Source of the DNA: Lepas anatifera
Taxonomy: Eukaryota; Arthropoda; Thecostraca; Lepadidae
Length of the DNA stretch: 64,000 nt
Direction: 5' to 3'
Assembly (NCBI GenBank): GCA_034440635.1
Contig: JAOTON010000385.1
Span: forward strand, 1,022,501-1,086,500
The notes below the pieces were generated by a model. It ran no database searches and was not told the DNA's origin. It saw only the letters and a program-made list of their open reading frames with translations. Positions 35,901 through 46,919 of the stretch are shown piece after piece (the stretch's first letter is position 1; each line of letters starts with the position of its first letter). Both the position numbers and the translations under genes were made by a program.

Positions 35901-38900
35901 CTGGTTGATAGGCTGGCAGTGGGTGGCGGTGTTGGAAGGACCTCGCCGTTGTTATCGCCGCCCTCGGACGCGGCGCGGACTCGTCGGCACTGATCGGCAG
36001 TCCGTCTGGGCTGGCTCGGTGTCGGTACAGTCATACGCCGGAGGCGAGCCTGAGCCATAGCCGACTCGTCTGTGCTGGAGCTTCTGTCTGCAGAGCTGGG
36101 CGAGTTGTCGGTACCGGTCCGGGAGCTTCCGGAGCACATGCTGCGCGTAGGGGATCGATGCGGGGCGAGGACACAGACGCTGGTGGCCACCCCGCGCTGG
36201 CTGCTGCTGCGGCTCCTCCGTCGTCTGCGGCGCACTCTTCGGTAGCGGCGACGAACCTCCTGGGTAGATGGAGCGTCTCCGGCCGCGCGACACTCTCGCC
36301 ACAATGTCCCAGTATCTTTGACCATCGACTCTGGGCCCTGTTTCTCCCCATAGAGTTTGCACGTGCCTGTAAGGTTTCCACCTGTGTAAACTGGCATTGT
36401 GGTGAGCAGCGGGAATTCTGGAAAAGTGGCTACCTGGTGACTCTCCGGACCCTGGCTGGTGACGTATGATGACGCTCCTTTGCCAAACCGGTGAGCTTGC
36501 AGCTTGATGACGCGGTGTGGCGACCCTGTCGAAAACACTGAATCCGCCTCTGGTTCAGCCAGACCCGGGGTAGAAGAATACCGCACTGGCCTGGGCCCCA
36601 ATCCCGGTGGAGATGGACTTTCACTTGAGGGCGGGATGATACTTGGTGAATCATGAAGAGGTAAGGTTGCCGAAGTACTCACTGGTTTCGGCCTTCGGGA
36701 ACGGCGCCTGATGGTGTTGCTGCTCTCGCCCCTGTGTCCACGGGGGCGCACACTTCTCAGGATATCTGCTGGAAGGCTGCTTACTTCTTCTGCACGGAAT
36801 TGTGAACCTCCCACTAGCACATCTGCCTTGGAGACGGTGACGTTAATGCTGTAGTCTGTGACTGGGGCTTCAGGTGTAGCCTGGGGCCCCTCTGGCACAG
36901 TTACAGAGGTAGCCACAGAAGCGTGTGCGTCTATCGAGCTGTTGACGCTGAGGACGAGTCTGGTATCTGCTCCATTGACGCTGAGCGTGTGCTCTGGCTC
37001 GCTCACGCTGATGTTAGGCCGTGCTCTGTGTACTCCCAGTTCTGAGGTGCTGTGACAGACGCCTGGCCCCTCCCTACTGGCGCGTGGGTTGAAGGTGGCA
37101 CTCCCGGGCGGCGTGGGCAGGTGCAGTGTGATGCCGGGGTGGCTCCTCTGGGGCGGTCTCACCATCCTGTGCCATACTGCCGCCGCACTGGCCACGGTAC
37201 ACGCCAGCGCCGCTGCATACGTAGCCAGCAGCAGCGGCGCCAACGTCAGCACCGGCTCCGTTGGCTGACCGGTCAGCACCGCCGCGCCGGTACCCCCGCC
37301 GGCCAACACCCAGGTCAGTAGCAGGGGCGCCGCCGTCAGCGTCGGCGACGGCTGAGCTGCCGGCCGACAGTGGCGCCACCAGCGGAGCAGCGCCAGCAGC
37401 GCAGCCCCGGCCAGCGCCGGCGCGGCCTGCAGCAAGCAGAGGGTGACCTCCAGCGGCGGTGGCAGCTGGCGGAGCACGGCCAGAGGCACCGCCGCCACCA
37501 GCGAGCTGCACAGACCCACCGCCGCCTGGCTGAGCAGCACCAGCGCCAGAGGGCGGTGGCGCGGGTGCTGCCGCTGCCGCAGCGCGCCGGCCAGCGTGGC
37601 GCCGTTACCCAGGGCGGAGACGGCGAGCGCCATCACCAGCAGGCCGCTGATGAGCGGCCACTGCCAGCCCAGGCCCGAGTCCCGGCTCCACATGGTGCGC
37701 CGGGCCTCCCGGTCCCGCTGCAGTGCGGCTCACACGCAGGGTCCACAGCTTCACAGGCGGACCAGCGAGAGCCTGTGCTTTTCCGATGGCACGCTTTCCG
37801 TCACAGCCGATTCCTCTTCAGAGCATGTCAACGCACTAGCAAATGATGCTAAGTCTCTCCTGGTACCACCACTATCTGCAACACCGCCCTGCCCTTCTTA
37901 TTTTCTTCGCGAGGCACGTCCTGTTGCGTCGCGTAGCGTAAGGAGACCAGGGCGATACTGAGCCGACTGCGTCTGGACCGCAGCATTTGCTGTCGTGGTT
38001 GCTAGGCAACGCCAGATGACGCGCTGACACTGATCCACCGCGGTAGGATTAGCTTGGTGGCGACGAGCCGCCGTGTGGTCTTGTGTCGATCGGCATTGAT
38101 CTCATGCCGGACTAGATAGATCTGAGCCGCAACTTTCGGAAGAGGCTACATCAGTGGCTCGAAAATGATGAGATAGGCAATGTTTCTTGCTTTGGTTTGG
38201 TTTGAAAATCGATTATCGTTTCTTTCGGATTGTTTTCGATGATTGTTCTTTCTCATTTTGTCCCTTAGTAAGACACAAACATAGATGTTTGTTTTGTTGT
38301 AAATATTTCGCGTATATATTGAAAATGTGCATATTAAGATGTGCTTGTAATGGTCGGAAATCTAGTTCTGGCGGCTTTCCGTACCATTATGTCGTCTCAT
38401 TGTCTTGTAAGTCAGTAACTGTGATGTTCTGAAACTCCTCGCTTCTCTTCAGAACTCTGCTCGGACTCATTGCTGGCCATTTCCATCGCCCAGAGCTGAC
38501 CTCGTGCAGCAATTTTTCAGATGGACCCCGACTATCGTCCCTCAGACCTCGAAACCCGAACTGTGTACGGCCTCCGGCTGGTTCAGGCTCGCAACTCGAT
38601 CGCCATAACCCCTCAGCTGCTCAGCAACGTCGTCACTGCCAACAAGCAGGTCAGCTAGGACGTCGGCCAAACTCTGGGGCGATAGTTTTGTGCGTGACTT
38701 CGGGCAGCGTAAGTGGATTTTTCGGGCTAGTTTTGCGGGTTGTCAAAGTACACTGGATTTTCACAGCGTCGCATAACTTACACACCTCAAAGTACTCGTG
38801 CAGTTCTCAGTAAGAGGTAAATAAATCTTGTAAAAACGATGATATATTTTTCATATATTTGTTTACTTGTTATGCAATACAAGGTCTAAGGATTTTATGA

Positions 38901-40722
38901 TGTTGTCACATCAACTCCACCCAAAAACGTATTCCTCGCCGTTTTCATAGTTACATTTGATTCCAACTCTCCTCCAGAATCCCAACACGACAGTTTTCAG
39001 ACACATTATTCCAAGCAAAAGTTCGATAACCCGCTAAAACACAAACACCAAACGTCAATTGCCTTTGCAAGCTGTTTGACACGCGCTGCTCAGACACCCT
39101 GTCAGGGGCAGCCGCGCGGCATGCTCTGTAACCCCCTCCTGCACGCTCGCCAGCTGCCCGACTCAGCCGTCCGGGACCTGGTCGTGGCCACAGTGGCACT
39201 CAAATACACCCAGTCCAACTCGGTCTGCTACGCGCGTGACGGCCAGTTGGTGGGCATCGGCGCCGGCCAGCAGTCCGCATCCACTGCACCAGGCTGGCCG
39301 GCGACAAGACCGACTCCTGGTGGATGCGCCGGCACCCGGCCGTGCTGGCGCTGCGCTTCCGGGCCGGCGTCAAGCGCGCCAACATGTCCAACGCCATCGA
39401 CAACTTCGTGGGCGGCACGGTGGGCAAGGATATGTCGGCAGAGGAGTTTGCGAGCGTGCTGGAGGAGGTGCCGCCGCTGCTGACGGCGCAGATGAAGGAG
39501 GAGTGGGCCCACCAGCTGAGAGGGGTCGCTGTCAGTTCGGACGCCTTCTTCCCGTTCGAGGATAACGTGCACCGCGCCAGACAGGTGAGGCTGGAGTGTC
39601 GATCCTGTGCTGTCTGGACTGTTTCTGCCGCCCCACGGAAGAAAAGCGTAACGCACATTTTTTTCGATTTTGAGATTTTGGTATCATTCAATTCAGAAAG
39701 ACTAGCTGCATCTACTTATCAAATGATTTGTCAAAGTTTCCTGAATTTTTAGTTATTTCGTCTTTTCAATTCAGTTACAGGGCTCCGCTAATGTAGAGCA
39801 AAACGTAAGACGTGGTCCCCTGTAAAACACTCTGTGGCATACGCTTTTTTCCTTTGGACGGCAGATTTATGTACCCACGGCTGCCGAATAGCGCTCAGAA
39901 TTCATGCCACGGCCGGGTAACGAAAATGTGTTCCCGACTAATGGCCTGAGAGAAATATATCTTACAATTTAGAGAACGTAGCAAGATATCAATAGTAGTT
40001 TCGGGGTGGTTTTAGTTTGTAAACGTAGTAGCCTCATTATTTACTTTGAAATGATAGTCGGTTCCAAGCAAGTATAGGTATCTTGGGTTCCAAGGGCTCA
40101 ATTATTGCATTGTTTTGATAACTCCTTCATGTCCTAAATGCCCCCGTGGAAGCCAAAAGGCGTGAAAGGCACAATTCTACTGTGTAAAGGAAAAAAGGTA
40201 TCTCTCATCGCCAGTACATTGGAGATGCCCATTTTTTCCTTTGCACGGCACATGTACGAAGAATGAGATCTGCCAATCCTATAACCTGTCACTTGCATCA
40301 CTAACGGACCAAATCTCTCGAGGGCTCGGGGTAGCATAGTCGGTTAGTGTCCGCGTCCGGCTTGGCTTGTGGCCGTCTTAAGCCCTGCTGCAGTTTTGTG
40401 TCAACTCAGAGGCAGAGTTGGGTGCTCCACCCTATACCAAGTCCCCCACGTCTAACCCTAGCCTCCCAGTCATCGCTCAAGCATGCCGTTGAACCCTAAA
40501 ATCGGGTAATTACAACCCCCAAGTACCCCAAAGCGATTTTACCGAGTAAAACCTTCCCCGCGTGCAGGTGAAGTGTTTCTCACGTTCCTCCATGATCGGC
40601 AGTCGGGCGCCGACTACATCGCTGCTCCGGCCGGCTCCGTGAACGACGACGGCGTCGTCGCCGCCTGCGACAGCCTCGGCATCACGCTGGTGCACTCCAG
40701 CACCAGGCTGTTTCACCACTGA
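28445..40722 (+). CDS. ATIC: ATIC/PurH: bifunctional AICAR transformylase / IMP cyclohydrolase
   Basis: It catalyses the last two steps of de novo IMP synthesis in the cytosol. Exons: 28445-28472, 29526-29729, 30188-30343, 30727-30853, 31522-31697, 31959-32119, 33236-33394, 33682-33771, 38521-38649, 39154-39584 and 40603-40722 (TGA). All junctions are GT/AG with matching phase. The ATG is in a good context (aaccATGG). The total is 593 residues against 592 in human once one missing base is allowed for. The cyclohydrolase half has [32 protein letters not shown] and [19 protein letters not shown]. The transformylase half has [11 protein letters not shown], the catalytic [11 protein letters not shown] (Lys-His pair), [18 protein letters not shown] and the ending RLFHH. 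At about 39274-39277 the frame breaks within the conserved GQQSRIHCTR segment by loss of one base. Intron 8 (33772-38520) contains an antisense GPCR-like gene. Four minisatellite arrays lie on its splice sites. Confidence 0.95.
28960..29525 (+). repeat. Degenerate minisatellite ending at the ATIC exon 2 acceptor
   Basis: Units of about 30-50 bp contain GCGTCTCCGGGCTCTGACG and a pyrimidine-rich TTCTCT(G/C)TTCC part. Several units end in CTCCTGCAG|(C/T)GTCTCC, which resembles the real CTTGCAG|CTGTTCTGAGCGTCTCTGA. A subset near 29280-29430 has a second form with CTGATCACTGACATTCTCT. The array runs directly into the acceptor at 29525. Confidence 0.7.
29874..29967. repeat. (TA)n microsatellite, about 94 bp
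   Basis: Pure alternating TA within ATIC intron 2. Confidence 0.95.
30020..30187 (+). repeat. Tandem duplications of the ATIC exon 3 acceptor
   Basis: Three decoy units of about 50-63 bp repeat (G)CAG|GTATTCTG(AG)CGGCTCCAGGACTC and the TGTGTGGCAG-like tract. The fourth is the genuine exon 3 start at 30188. The copies carry small deletions, including one that changes the AG to GCG. Confidence 0.8.
31850..31958 (+). repeat. Tandem duplications of the ATIC exon 6 acceptor
   Basis: Two upstream copies of about 37-38 bp repeat (C/T)GACAG|TACTGT followed by ACTTCTCTGACGC and CCGC-rich sequence. The real acceptor CCGACAG|TACTGTGCGG follows at 31959. Confidence 0.7.
32107..32755 (+). repeat. 78-bp minisatellite of duplicated ATIC exon 6 5' splice sites
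   Basis: Nine units of about 78 bp each start with the last bases of exon 6 and its donor, CTCTGCTGAAGAG|GTGGGT. They continue ATGAGACCTCAGTGG, then GAGACTCTCAGGGTTATCAG and TTTCTGTCGTTC. The first unit holds the genuine donor (exon end 32119). The following eight are decoys in the intron, most with an intact GAG|GTGGGT or a near match. Confidence 0.9.
33637..33659. repeat. Short (AT)n microsatellite before ATIC exon 8
   Basis: About 23 bp of alternating AT lie just upstream of the acceptor at 33681. Confidence 0.85.
34562..35204 (+). pseudogene. Decayed 3' end of a non-LTR retrotransposon (RNase H tail and zinc knuckle)
   Basis: Three frames in succession carry the expected order of a LINE ORF2 C-terminus. 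[14 protein letters not shown] resembles the end of an RNase H domain (about 34705-34745). [18 protein letters not shown] is the conserved segment seen in I/R1/Jockey-like elements (about 34920-34970). A C-rich knuckle (CAQCGD ... [20 protein letters not shown]) follows at about 34990-35095. Frame changes between the parts show it is inactive. It lies in ATIC intron 8 on the ATIC strand, and its stop is about 43 bp from the 3' end of the antisense GPCR-like gene. Confidence 0.6.
35248..37693 (-). CDS. Intronic antisense GPCR-like seven-helix protein with a very long third loop
   Basis: A long open frame starts at an ATG in good context (caccATG). Helix 1 has the class A GN pair (residues 13-35), and helix 2 ends VAAVPLAVL. 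Helix 3 starts with a Cys and ends [10 protein letters not shown] in the DRY position. Helix 4 has its Trp, and helix 5 is at about residues 147-172. Then come about 560 Ser/Arg/Pro-rich residues. The main frame ends at 35231, but the last two helices lie in another frame, from about 35510 to a TGA at 35248. That frame gives a basic segment, [18 protein letters not shown] as helix 6 and [18 protein letters not shown] as helix 7. The change falls at a GGGGGC repeat (about 35512-35531) and needs one base less or two more. Asp in helix 2, Trp in helix 6 and an exact NPxxY are missing. I do not recognise the ligand class. The gene is intronless and lies within ATIC intron 8. Confidence 0.55.
40318..40510 (+). 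mobile_element. Probable tRNA-derived SINE fragment
   Basis: TAGCATAGTCGG at about 40332-40343 fits the Pol III A box (TRGCNNAGTNGG). A degenerate B-box-like GTCTTAAGCCC follows about 33 bp later. The sequence does not fold as a full tRNA and continues into non-tRNA DNA, as SINEs do. It lies in the last ATIC intron. Confidence 0.4.
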
Positions 40723-43078
40723 TCCCCGGCCGCTCAGGGAGGTGCGACAGTGGCGCCCCCGCCTCTGACCACACGGAGGAGGTGTCGCCAACTCCCAGGT
40801 CCTCGGCTTCAGACTGTCTCCTTCGCCGGTGTTAGTGTGATCTGTGAGGTGTCGTGGGCCTCGTGCGGCCAATATATTGACCAGAACTTGGTTGAGTGAT
40901 AAATAGAATTGTGATGAGGAAGGTGAGCCTGTTCATTTACAGGTCAAAGCCGGTTCCAGCGATAGCTCAAAGTTCTGAAAGTGCACAAAGTTCATTAGCT
41001 ACGTTTTGCGCTTACTTGGTCGGGCATTAAGAAGAAAATGTTTTACTGCGGCGAGCGTAAATTTTCACTTCCAACTGAAGGGTTCTGCAATCAAAATAGT
41101 TTCAACCTAAATATTTGGGCCGCGCTCCCCGGGGTCGCCCGAGGAGTGCAGCTTTTGTAGCAAACCTCCGTAGATGATCATTTTCCCTGTCAGCGTTACT
41201 TTTTCCATAGTTTTTGGTGTAGAGAGGTGCCAGACGGTAAACGAGAAATTCCCAAGTCTGATTCTGTAGACTGATTTATGCTTTGTGTAGCTCATATCAG
41301 TGTACACCATTGGACGCTATTTATACCCAGCCAAGTATCGTCTCAGACTTGATATCCCACAAGAAGCCACATACCTTGGTTGTTCACTTGAGTACTCAGT
41401 GAGCGCCGGGTCCCCGAAAATGACTTTGTGCCTCAGCATAGCTGGAGATCTCTTTCTTGATCCAGGGGGTTCTGGGTGGGTTAACGCTGGCACGGCAATA
41501 CAAAGCCCTATAAAAAGCCTTTGGGAGACCCAAAATCCAGGGGGTCCTGACCCCCAACGCCCCGTGATTTCCACCCCATGTGCCTTATGATGGAGACAAT
41601 CATTCGCGACTCCGCGTCCGGCGGAGGGTATCACTTTCTGACGGGCGTTAGCGTCGCCAATGGCAAAAATAAGTGGAGGGGCCAGTCATTATCATGCTGC
41701 TGACGAGAAAATTCCCCCTAGAACCAAAATTGTTCCGTTTCGGACTAAATTTTTCTTTACAGACTGGCTATTCACGAAATTTTCCGCTTTTCCAATGTTG
41801 CTGCCATCGGGCAAAATTGGAAGTGAACAAATTGGGATAGGCTCCCGGGTGGCCCTCTTATTACGATGCTAACGCTGAGAGGGATGGGGTCGGCATTACC
41901 ACCACTTAATGGTTATTTTTTGCTTCGGTAGTCATTGGAGATTTATGAAATCAGTCATTTCACGGGCAAATCATTCAGAAATTTTGCGACATCGGAGGCA
42001 GGACAAGCCGGGATGAGATCTGTATTCGGCTTGTTGAGTGTGTGTTATTACCAGAAATTGGTAATTACGGGCAAACTGTATCTTTCCCCTTCTCCCAGTG
42101 CAGCCCGGCTTTCGATTCCCTCCACCACAAGCGAGCGCAAAATTAAAATAATTTGTTATGCAGTTGTGGGCACAATAGTAGAGAGCGTATGGAGGTATCA
42201 ACTGGGAATTTATGGAGGTTTCTCATATTTGACCCGAGTGGCTAGAGAGTATATGAATGCCAGATGTTTGCAAGTTGGGTGCATTGGAGAACAACAAACA
42301 ACAACGGCGAGATACGCGAGGGGGAGAGAAAAACGTGGGAGGAGAATTATATTCCCTACTCTTATTATTACCTTGGAGAAGTTCATGAATTATTGTGGGA
42401 CTTGCATCTTTTTTAATTGACTTTTCTGCAAAGTGTAGCACTTTACAGCACACTAATGAGATTCAGAAAATACCCAAATGTGGCATATATTTTTGCAGAG
42501 TTTGATTGTTTCTGTTAGTATTGGTATTGTCTTTCATGAAGGTGGCCTATACCACAACATTTAAAAAGGCTGCATCAACATTAGTTTAGAATTTGACACA
42601 TCATTTTCTTACCAACAGAATATCAGTATAAACATCAAAAAAATTGCCACAATTTGACACCCTAGTCATAAACAAAATTCAAATAAGGACACACTATGCA
42701 TAATAGAAGGCTGTACCACCTGCCCTGTGCACCAACTGGTCTGCAACATATCAATATAGCAGGTTTTATGAGATCTTGTTTGGGCAGCCCACCATTAGTA
42801 AACTTCAGTTTTGGGGATGCCTTTGAAGCCTTAGGGGTAAGGGAGGTAGACTGAGACAGACAATTTAATGCTTTCAAATTTTTTTTCTACTGTCGATAAT
42901 TGAATAGCATAGCATAGGGTTCAGAAGAACCTATGCACTGACTGTTTTTTAATAATGTAAAATTGTTAATGATGTGCTAAGGGACAATGCTTCCCCAGTG
43001 AAAAGTTCTGCACCTTGAAAAATTATGTTGCATTTGGGCCAGGGATTCAGCTGCCCCAATCATCTCCTGTTTCTAGCC
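40723..43078. other. Intergenic DNA downstream of ATIC
   Basis: I see no exon or RNA gene that I can support. AATAAA is not obvious within the first few hundred bases, although a GATAAATAG lies near 40900. The DNA becomes AT-rich after about 42 kb. Confidence 0.4.
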
Positions 43079-44240
43079 TTGGCCCAGTCTGCAGAACGTG
43101 GCAGGCGACTCGACGAGGCACTTGGGGCAGCCCAAAGCCTGCCCCAATTGGGGCAGAAATTTGGATGCTGGGGCAGACTCCTCCAAAGGGGGTGTATTTT
43201 TACCGATACATGTTTATCTACTCCATTTTAAACGAAACACCCAGAAATGAAAGAAAACTGTGCATCCAACTCGACGATGACAACGCACTCACGACCCTCC
43301 GCGCACAGCACCAACTATCTTGCATTCATGATGCATGACTTCAAGAATACTTTTATTCAAAGGTATATTTACAAGCTAATTATTTTCCCTTAAAGACGCC
43401 ATTTGCCACTACTTTCACGCCGTATAATCAATACTTTAAAAAATAGTTCAATTGATAACTAAATTCGATAAAGAATAATTTTTTCCACAGCTAAAGCATT
43501 TTTCCCTTCCATTTTTTCACATTTGCATGAAAGCATGACAAAATTTGGAATATTTTCACTCCTGGTTTTCACAAGACCCAAGCGAAGAAAGATTCCTGTA
43601 CGCTCTTGTGACGTCACATCACTGACTGGCATTTGTTCTTAGGGGAGGGGGCTGGCATGATTTTCTTTTGAACGGTGGACCCTTTGAACAGTGGACCTTT
43701 TGACATAGACCCGATTTGCCGGCCTTTGGCGATCAAAACATAACAAAGGAAATGCAAAAAACTACATACAGGGAAATTTTATTTGAAGTTCTAAGATTGT
43801 TTTTTGTAACTAAAACTAGGTTTAGATTACAAATTTAGAAAATAAATTTAAATTTAGCTTTAGAAAGGCGCCTGTTGCCTGATTTTTTATTCACTTCCAG
43901 GAACTTTGACTTTACATCTGTTAAAAATTTCCTTTGTTTGGTATCTTTGTAACCATATTTCTCTAGATGACAAATATGACGCTTTTGAGACAATTCAGCT
44001 TTTACAGCGCAGCTTTAACTAATGATTGTCGTTTCTTTTCGTCATTTTTCTTCTTCCTCGGTGATTACCTGTACCGACCCGCTGCCCCAAGTACTAGTTC
44101 CTGCCCCAAGTACTAGTTCCTGCCCCAAGAGCCCCCATCTGCCCCAAGATTGACCAAAAGCTGCCCCAAATCGGTAGGTCTGCCCCGAGGCTGCCCTAAC
44201 GAGATCTCGTCGAAATCTGCCACGTTCTGCAGACTGGGCC
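43079..44240. mobile_element. DNA transposon with GGCCCAGTCTGCAG ends, about 1.16 kb
   Basis: The left end GGCCCAGTCTGCAGAACGTG (43081) is repeated inverted at the right (44217-44240), a match of 24 bp. Both subterminal regions are rich in CTTGGGGCAG/CTGCCCCAAG, including a 19-bp tandem pair (CTGCCCCAAGTACTAGTTC) near 44083-44126. The AT-rich centre has no transposase frame. The exact target duplication is unclear. Confidence 0.7.
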
Positions 44241-44242
44241 TT

Positions 44243-44739
44243 GGCCCTGATTGGCAACTAAGACTTCTTAGCTAAGACAGAGCATGCACAGTACGTCTCA
44301 CTCCACCCAGCTAGCCACCTAGCGGTAAGACTGGCGTTAGCTCGTACATGACATCACGAAAGTATGACGTCAGCAGTAAGACTGTCTTACTTGTCAGCTA
44401 AGACAGAAAATAGTGACTGTGCGCAGACTGAAATATCGACATCTGGCGCACATGGGAAGATTAGAGCAAGTTGCGTTTTGCGGTGCGGAAATCTGGTGTG
44501 AGTGGTTCTCAGTCGTGTATAAAGATGTATGTACCCTTTACTCACCGTCTAAAGGTAGAAGAACGTGCAAACATAATAAGGGCGTGCCAGCTGCCATCTA
44601 GTGCTAAGAATATGAACCAACAAATCGACTTACCTGCCACCTGGTGCTAAGACTGGTGTTACACCGATGACGTCACTGTTCATGACATCGATTATGACGC
44701 GTCTAAGCCTAAGAATATTCTTAGATGCTGATCAGGGCC
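44243..44739. mobile_element. Second MITE abutting the first, about 0.5 kb
   Basis: It begins GGCCCTGATTGGCAACTAAG and ends CTTAGATGCTGATCAGGGCC, imperfect inverted repeats of about 20 bp. Internal CTAAGA/TCTTAG and TGACGTCA motifs recur. Its left end is only two bases from the right end of the element at 43079-44240, suggesting insertion at that junction. Confidence 0.65.
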
Positions 44740-45132
44740 CTTGTTTTGCAGGCTGACTGATTAACCTCTCCCTCCTTAACCCTTGAAAATTATACTCATA
44801 TGTAAGAATGCATACATACATTATATTGTGGGAGGACACTGGGCAACAGTGTTGACCATGGGCAGCTTGCTCAGAATCACCTCCAGTATAATGAGCTACA
44901 TTTTATGTCAAACTTTAACCAAATTTTTCAGTGTATGTCCCAGTCTCACTCCCTGTCCCATATGCTCAATGGGCTTCCCTGAACAAAAAAATGTATGTAC
45001 TACTTACTAGGAGGCTGACTCAATGACCAGTTGTTGTAGCCTGGGTACCTTTGTGTTTGCATACTGGCTAATGCAACAATGTCTAATACAAGTGTGCAAT
45101 ATTTTCTCTATGGTAGATATACCATGTATGTT

Positions 45133-45136
<4 letters not shown>

Positions 45137-45209
<73 letters not shown>
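45137..45209. repeat. (TA)n microsatellite, about 73 bp
   Basis: Pure alternating TA, followed by further short TA runs to about 45248. Confidence 0.95.
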
Positions 45210-45212
<3 letters not shown>

Positions 45213-45251
45213 ATGTATATATTAGGCCACAGAGCATATATATATATGAAT

Positions 45252-45303
45252 AGTGTGTGTGTGCGTGCTTGCACGCGTGCGTGCGTGCTTGTGTGTGCAC
45301 ATG
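45252..45303. repeat. Alternating purine-pyrimidine GT/GC tract
   Basis: GTGTGTGTGCGTGC, GCACGCGTGCGTGCGTGC and GTGTGTGCACATG follow one another. Such alternation can adopt Z-DNA. It is about 470 bp upstream of the FBXO22-like start codon. Confidence 0.7.
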
Positions 45304-45770
45304 TTCAGGAAGGATCAAAATTTGTTTGCCATGTTTTATTTGCATGTAGTTTCTTTGTGGAAGTCTTTTCTTTCTATGCCATGTTTCCACTACTGTCCGA
45401 GCACATCAAGAAAAAGAAACTTGTAGAACAAATATACATTTTAAATGGTTTATTATAGTTTTTTAAGCTAACTAAATTTGAGATATGAGCTGTCATATGT
45501 TCATAGTTATTTTTGTGACTGAGGAACTCATCATCACTTGTTTTCTGAATGCTTGCATAATTGTTTGTTACAGGAATAGCGACAGAATGGATTACTACTT
45601 CAACTTTTTGCTGATTTAGTTACTGCTACTCAGCAAATATTTTATAATTTCAAATATTAGTCCAAGCATTCAGCCGTGCTGTTCTAACACATTGTCTGGG
45701 GATTGTCCAGAATCGAGCTATGTGGCTTGCAGTGTGAAACATTTTATTGTGTGCCGCTCCACGTGTCCAT

Positions 45771-46919
45771 ATGCATGCCCATGTGCTGGAGCAGCCAGTG
45801 GTGTTATCAGTAGTGTTTGAGCACCTAACTGTGGAGGATTTGCACGTGGCACGTGATGTCTGTCAACTCTGGCGCCAGGAGGCTGACCGAGCTCTCAGTC
45901 ACACTACACTCCACTGGGATTACTGGGAGGATGAAGCACCTGATGAAGATGATGACAGTGATGATGTTGACCCTGATCTCAGCCGAGTTCACACCTTTCT
46001 GGACGGTGTGTGGGAGTCGTGTCCGTTTGCACCCCATCACGCGCTGCTGTTCGTGGGTGGAACGAGACGCGGAGGCTGCACCGAACTGATGCCGACCGCC
46101 TTCAGCTACCTGCGGGGGTTGGCACCTACCCTGCGTGTCATAGCTTTCGGATCTCGCAGCATGGACTTCTCCAACTGTCGCATTATCGGAACGCCTCGGT
46201 TACCAGAGACTGCCATCAGGAAAAACTTTCGATATAACAACCGCGCTGGTCTGGGAGTGCTGCTCTTCAACAAAAACGTCAGCATCGGAACTGTGGAGTT
46301 GTACGAGGAACGAGATCGGAAGGCGGCGCTGAACACCCTGTTGTCACGCCCTGCGACTGAGCTGACGCAGGAAGAGAGCCCTGGCCGGCTGCTGCCTGTG
46401 GCCGTTCTGCTGCTTTGCTCCGGCTACAACCTGTACCGCGCCGGGCAGCGGCTGCTGCTGGACTTTCTGACCGAGTGCGGCGTGGGTGTGGCCCTGGGCG
46501 GCGGCGTCTCCTCCGGTCCGGGTCTGTTCCCTCGGCCGGCTCCGCTCGGCGTCGTCACCATCGGATCCACGCATAGGGGCGGCGGTGTTCGCGCCGTCAG
46601 CCGTGTCCTACACGGCGCTAGAGACGAGGCGCGCGTGGTGGAGTTCATCGCCAGCCTCAAACGGCTTGACTTCCCGACTCGCCGGAATACTGTGGCGCTG
46701 GTGTTTGCCAACTGCGCGCACAGGGAGTCGCACCACACGGATGTGGAGTGTAGACTGTTCCGCGCGGCATTTCCGGCGGTTCCCGTGTTCGGCTGGGGTA
46801 CTGTGCGTCAGGTGGGCCACGAGTCCGGCAACAGGCACATGAAACACTCCAGACGCAATCCCTACGCCATGAACCGCAGCATTGTGTTTGTGTTGTTGCA
46901 CGTGCCGCCCTCGTTGTGA
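45771..46919 (+). CDS. FBXO22: FBXO22-like F-box / FIST C-domain protein, single exon
   Basis: The frame from the ATG at 45771 gives 382 residues to the TGA ending at 46919. The frame is open for eight codons upstream but without another ATG. Residues about 5-40 form an F-box (VVFEHLTVEDLHVARDVCQLWR), which docks on SKP1 in an SCF ubiquitin ligase. An acidic stretch follows (DEAPDEDDDSDDVDPD). The C-terminal half matches the FIST_C region of FBXO22: VAVLLLCSGYNLYRAGQR, then ALGGGVSSG, then TVALVFANCAHRESHHTDVE and FRAAFPAVPVFGW. Human FBXO22 has 403 residues and several exons, whereas this copy is uninterrupted, so intron loss or a retrocopy is possible. The frame is intact. Identification rests on domain order and the two FIST motifs. 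Confidence 0.75.
   Translation: MHAHVLEQPVVLSVVFEHLTVEDLHVARDVCQLWRQEADRALSHTTLHWDYWEDEAPDEDDDSDDVDPDLSRVHTFLDGVWESCPFAPHHALLFVGGTRRGGCTELMPTAFSYLRGLAPTLRVIAFGSRSMDFSNCRIIGTPRLPETAIRKNFRYNNRAGLGVLLFNKNVSIGTVELYEERDRKAALNTLLSRPATELTQEESPGRLLPVAVLLLCSGYNLYRAGQRLLLDFLTECGVGVALGGGVSSGPGLFPRPAPLGVVTIGSTHRGGGVRAVSRVLHGARDEARVVEFIASLKRLDFPTRRNTVALVFANCAHRESHHTDVECRLFRAAFPAVPVFGWGTVRQVGHESGNRHMKHSRRNPYAMNRSIVFVLLHVPPSL

Noticed and set aside
40318..40400. Possible functional tRNA gene with an A box
   Set aside because: Only the A box is good. The B box is degenerate and I could not form acceptor and T arms, so a SINE fragment is more likely.
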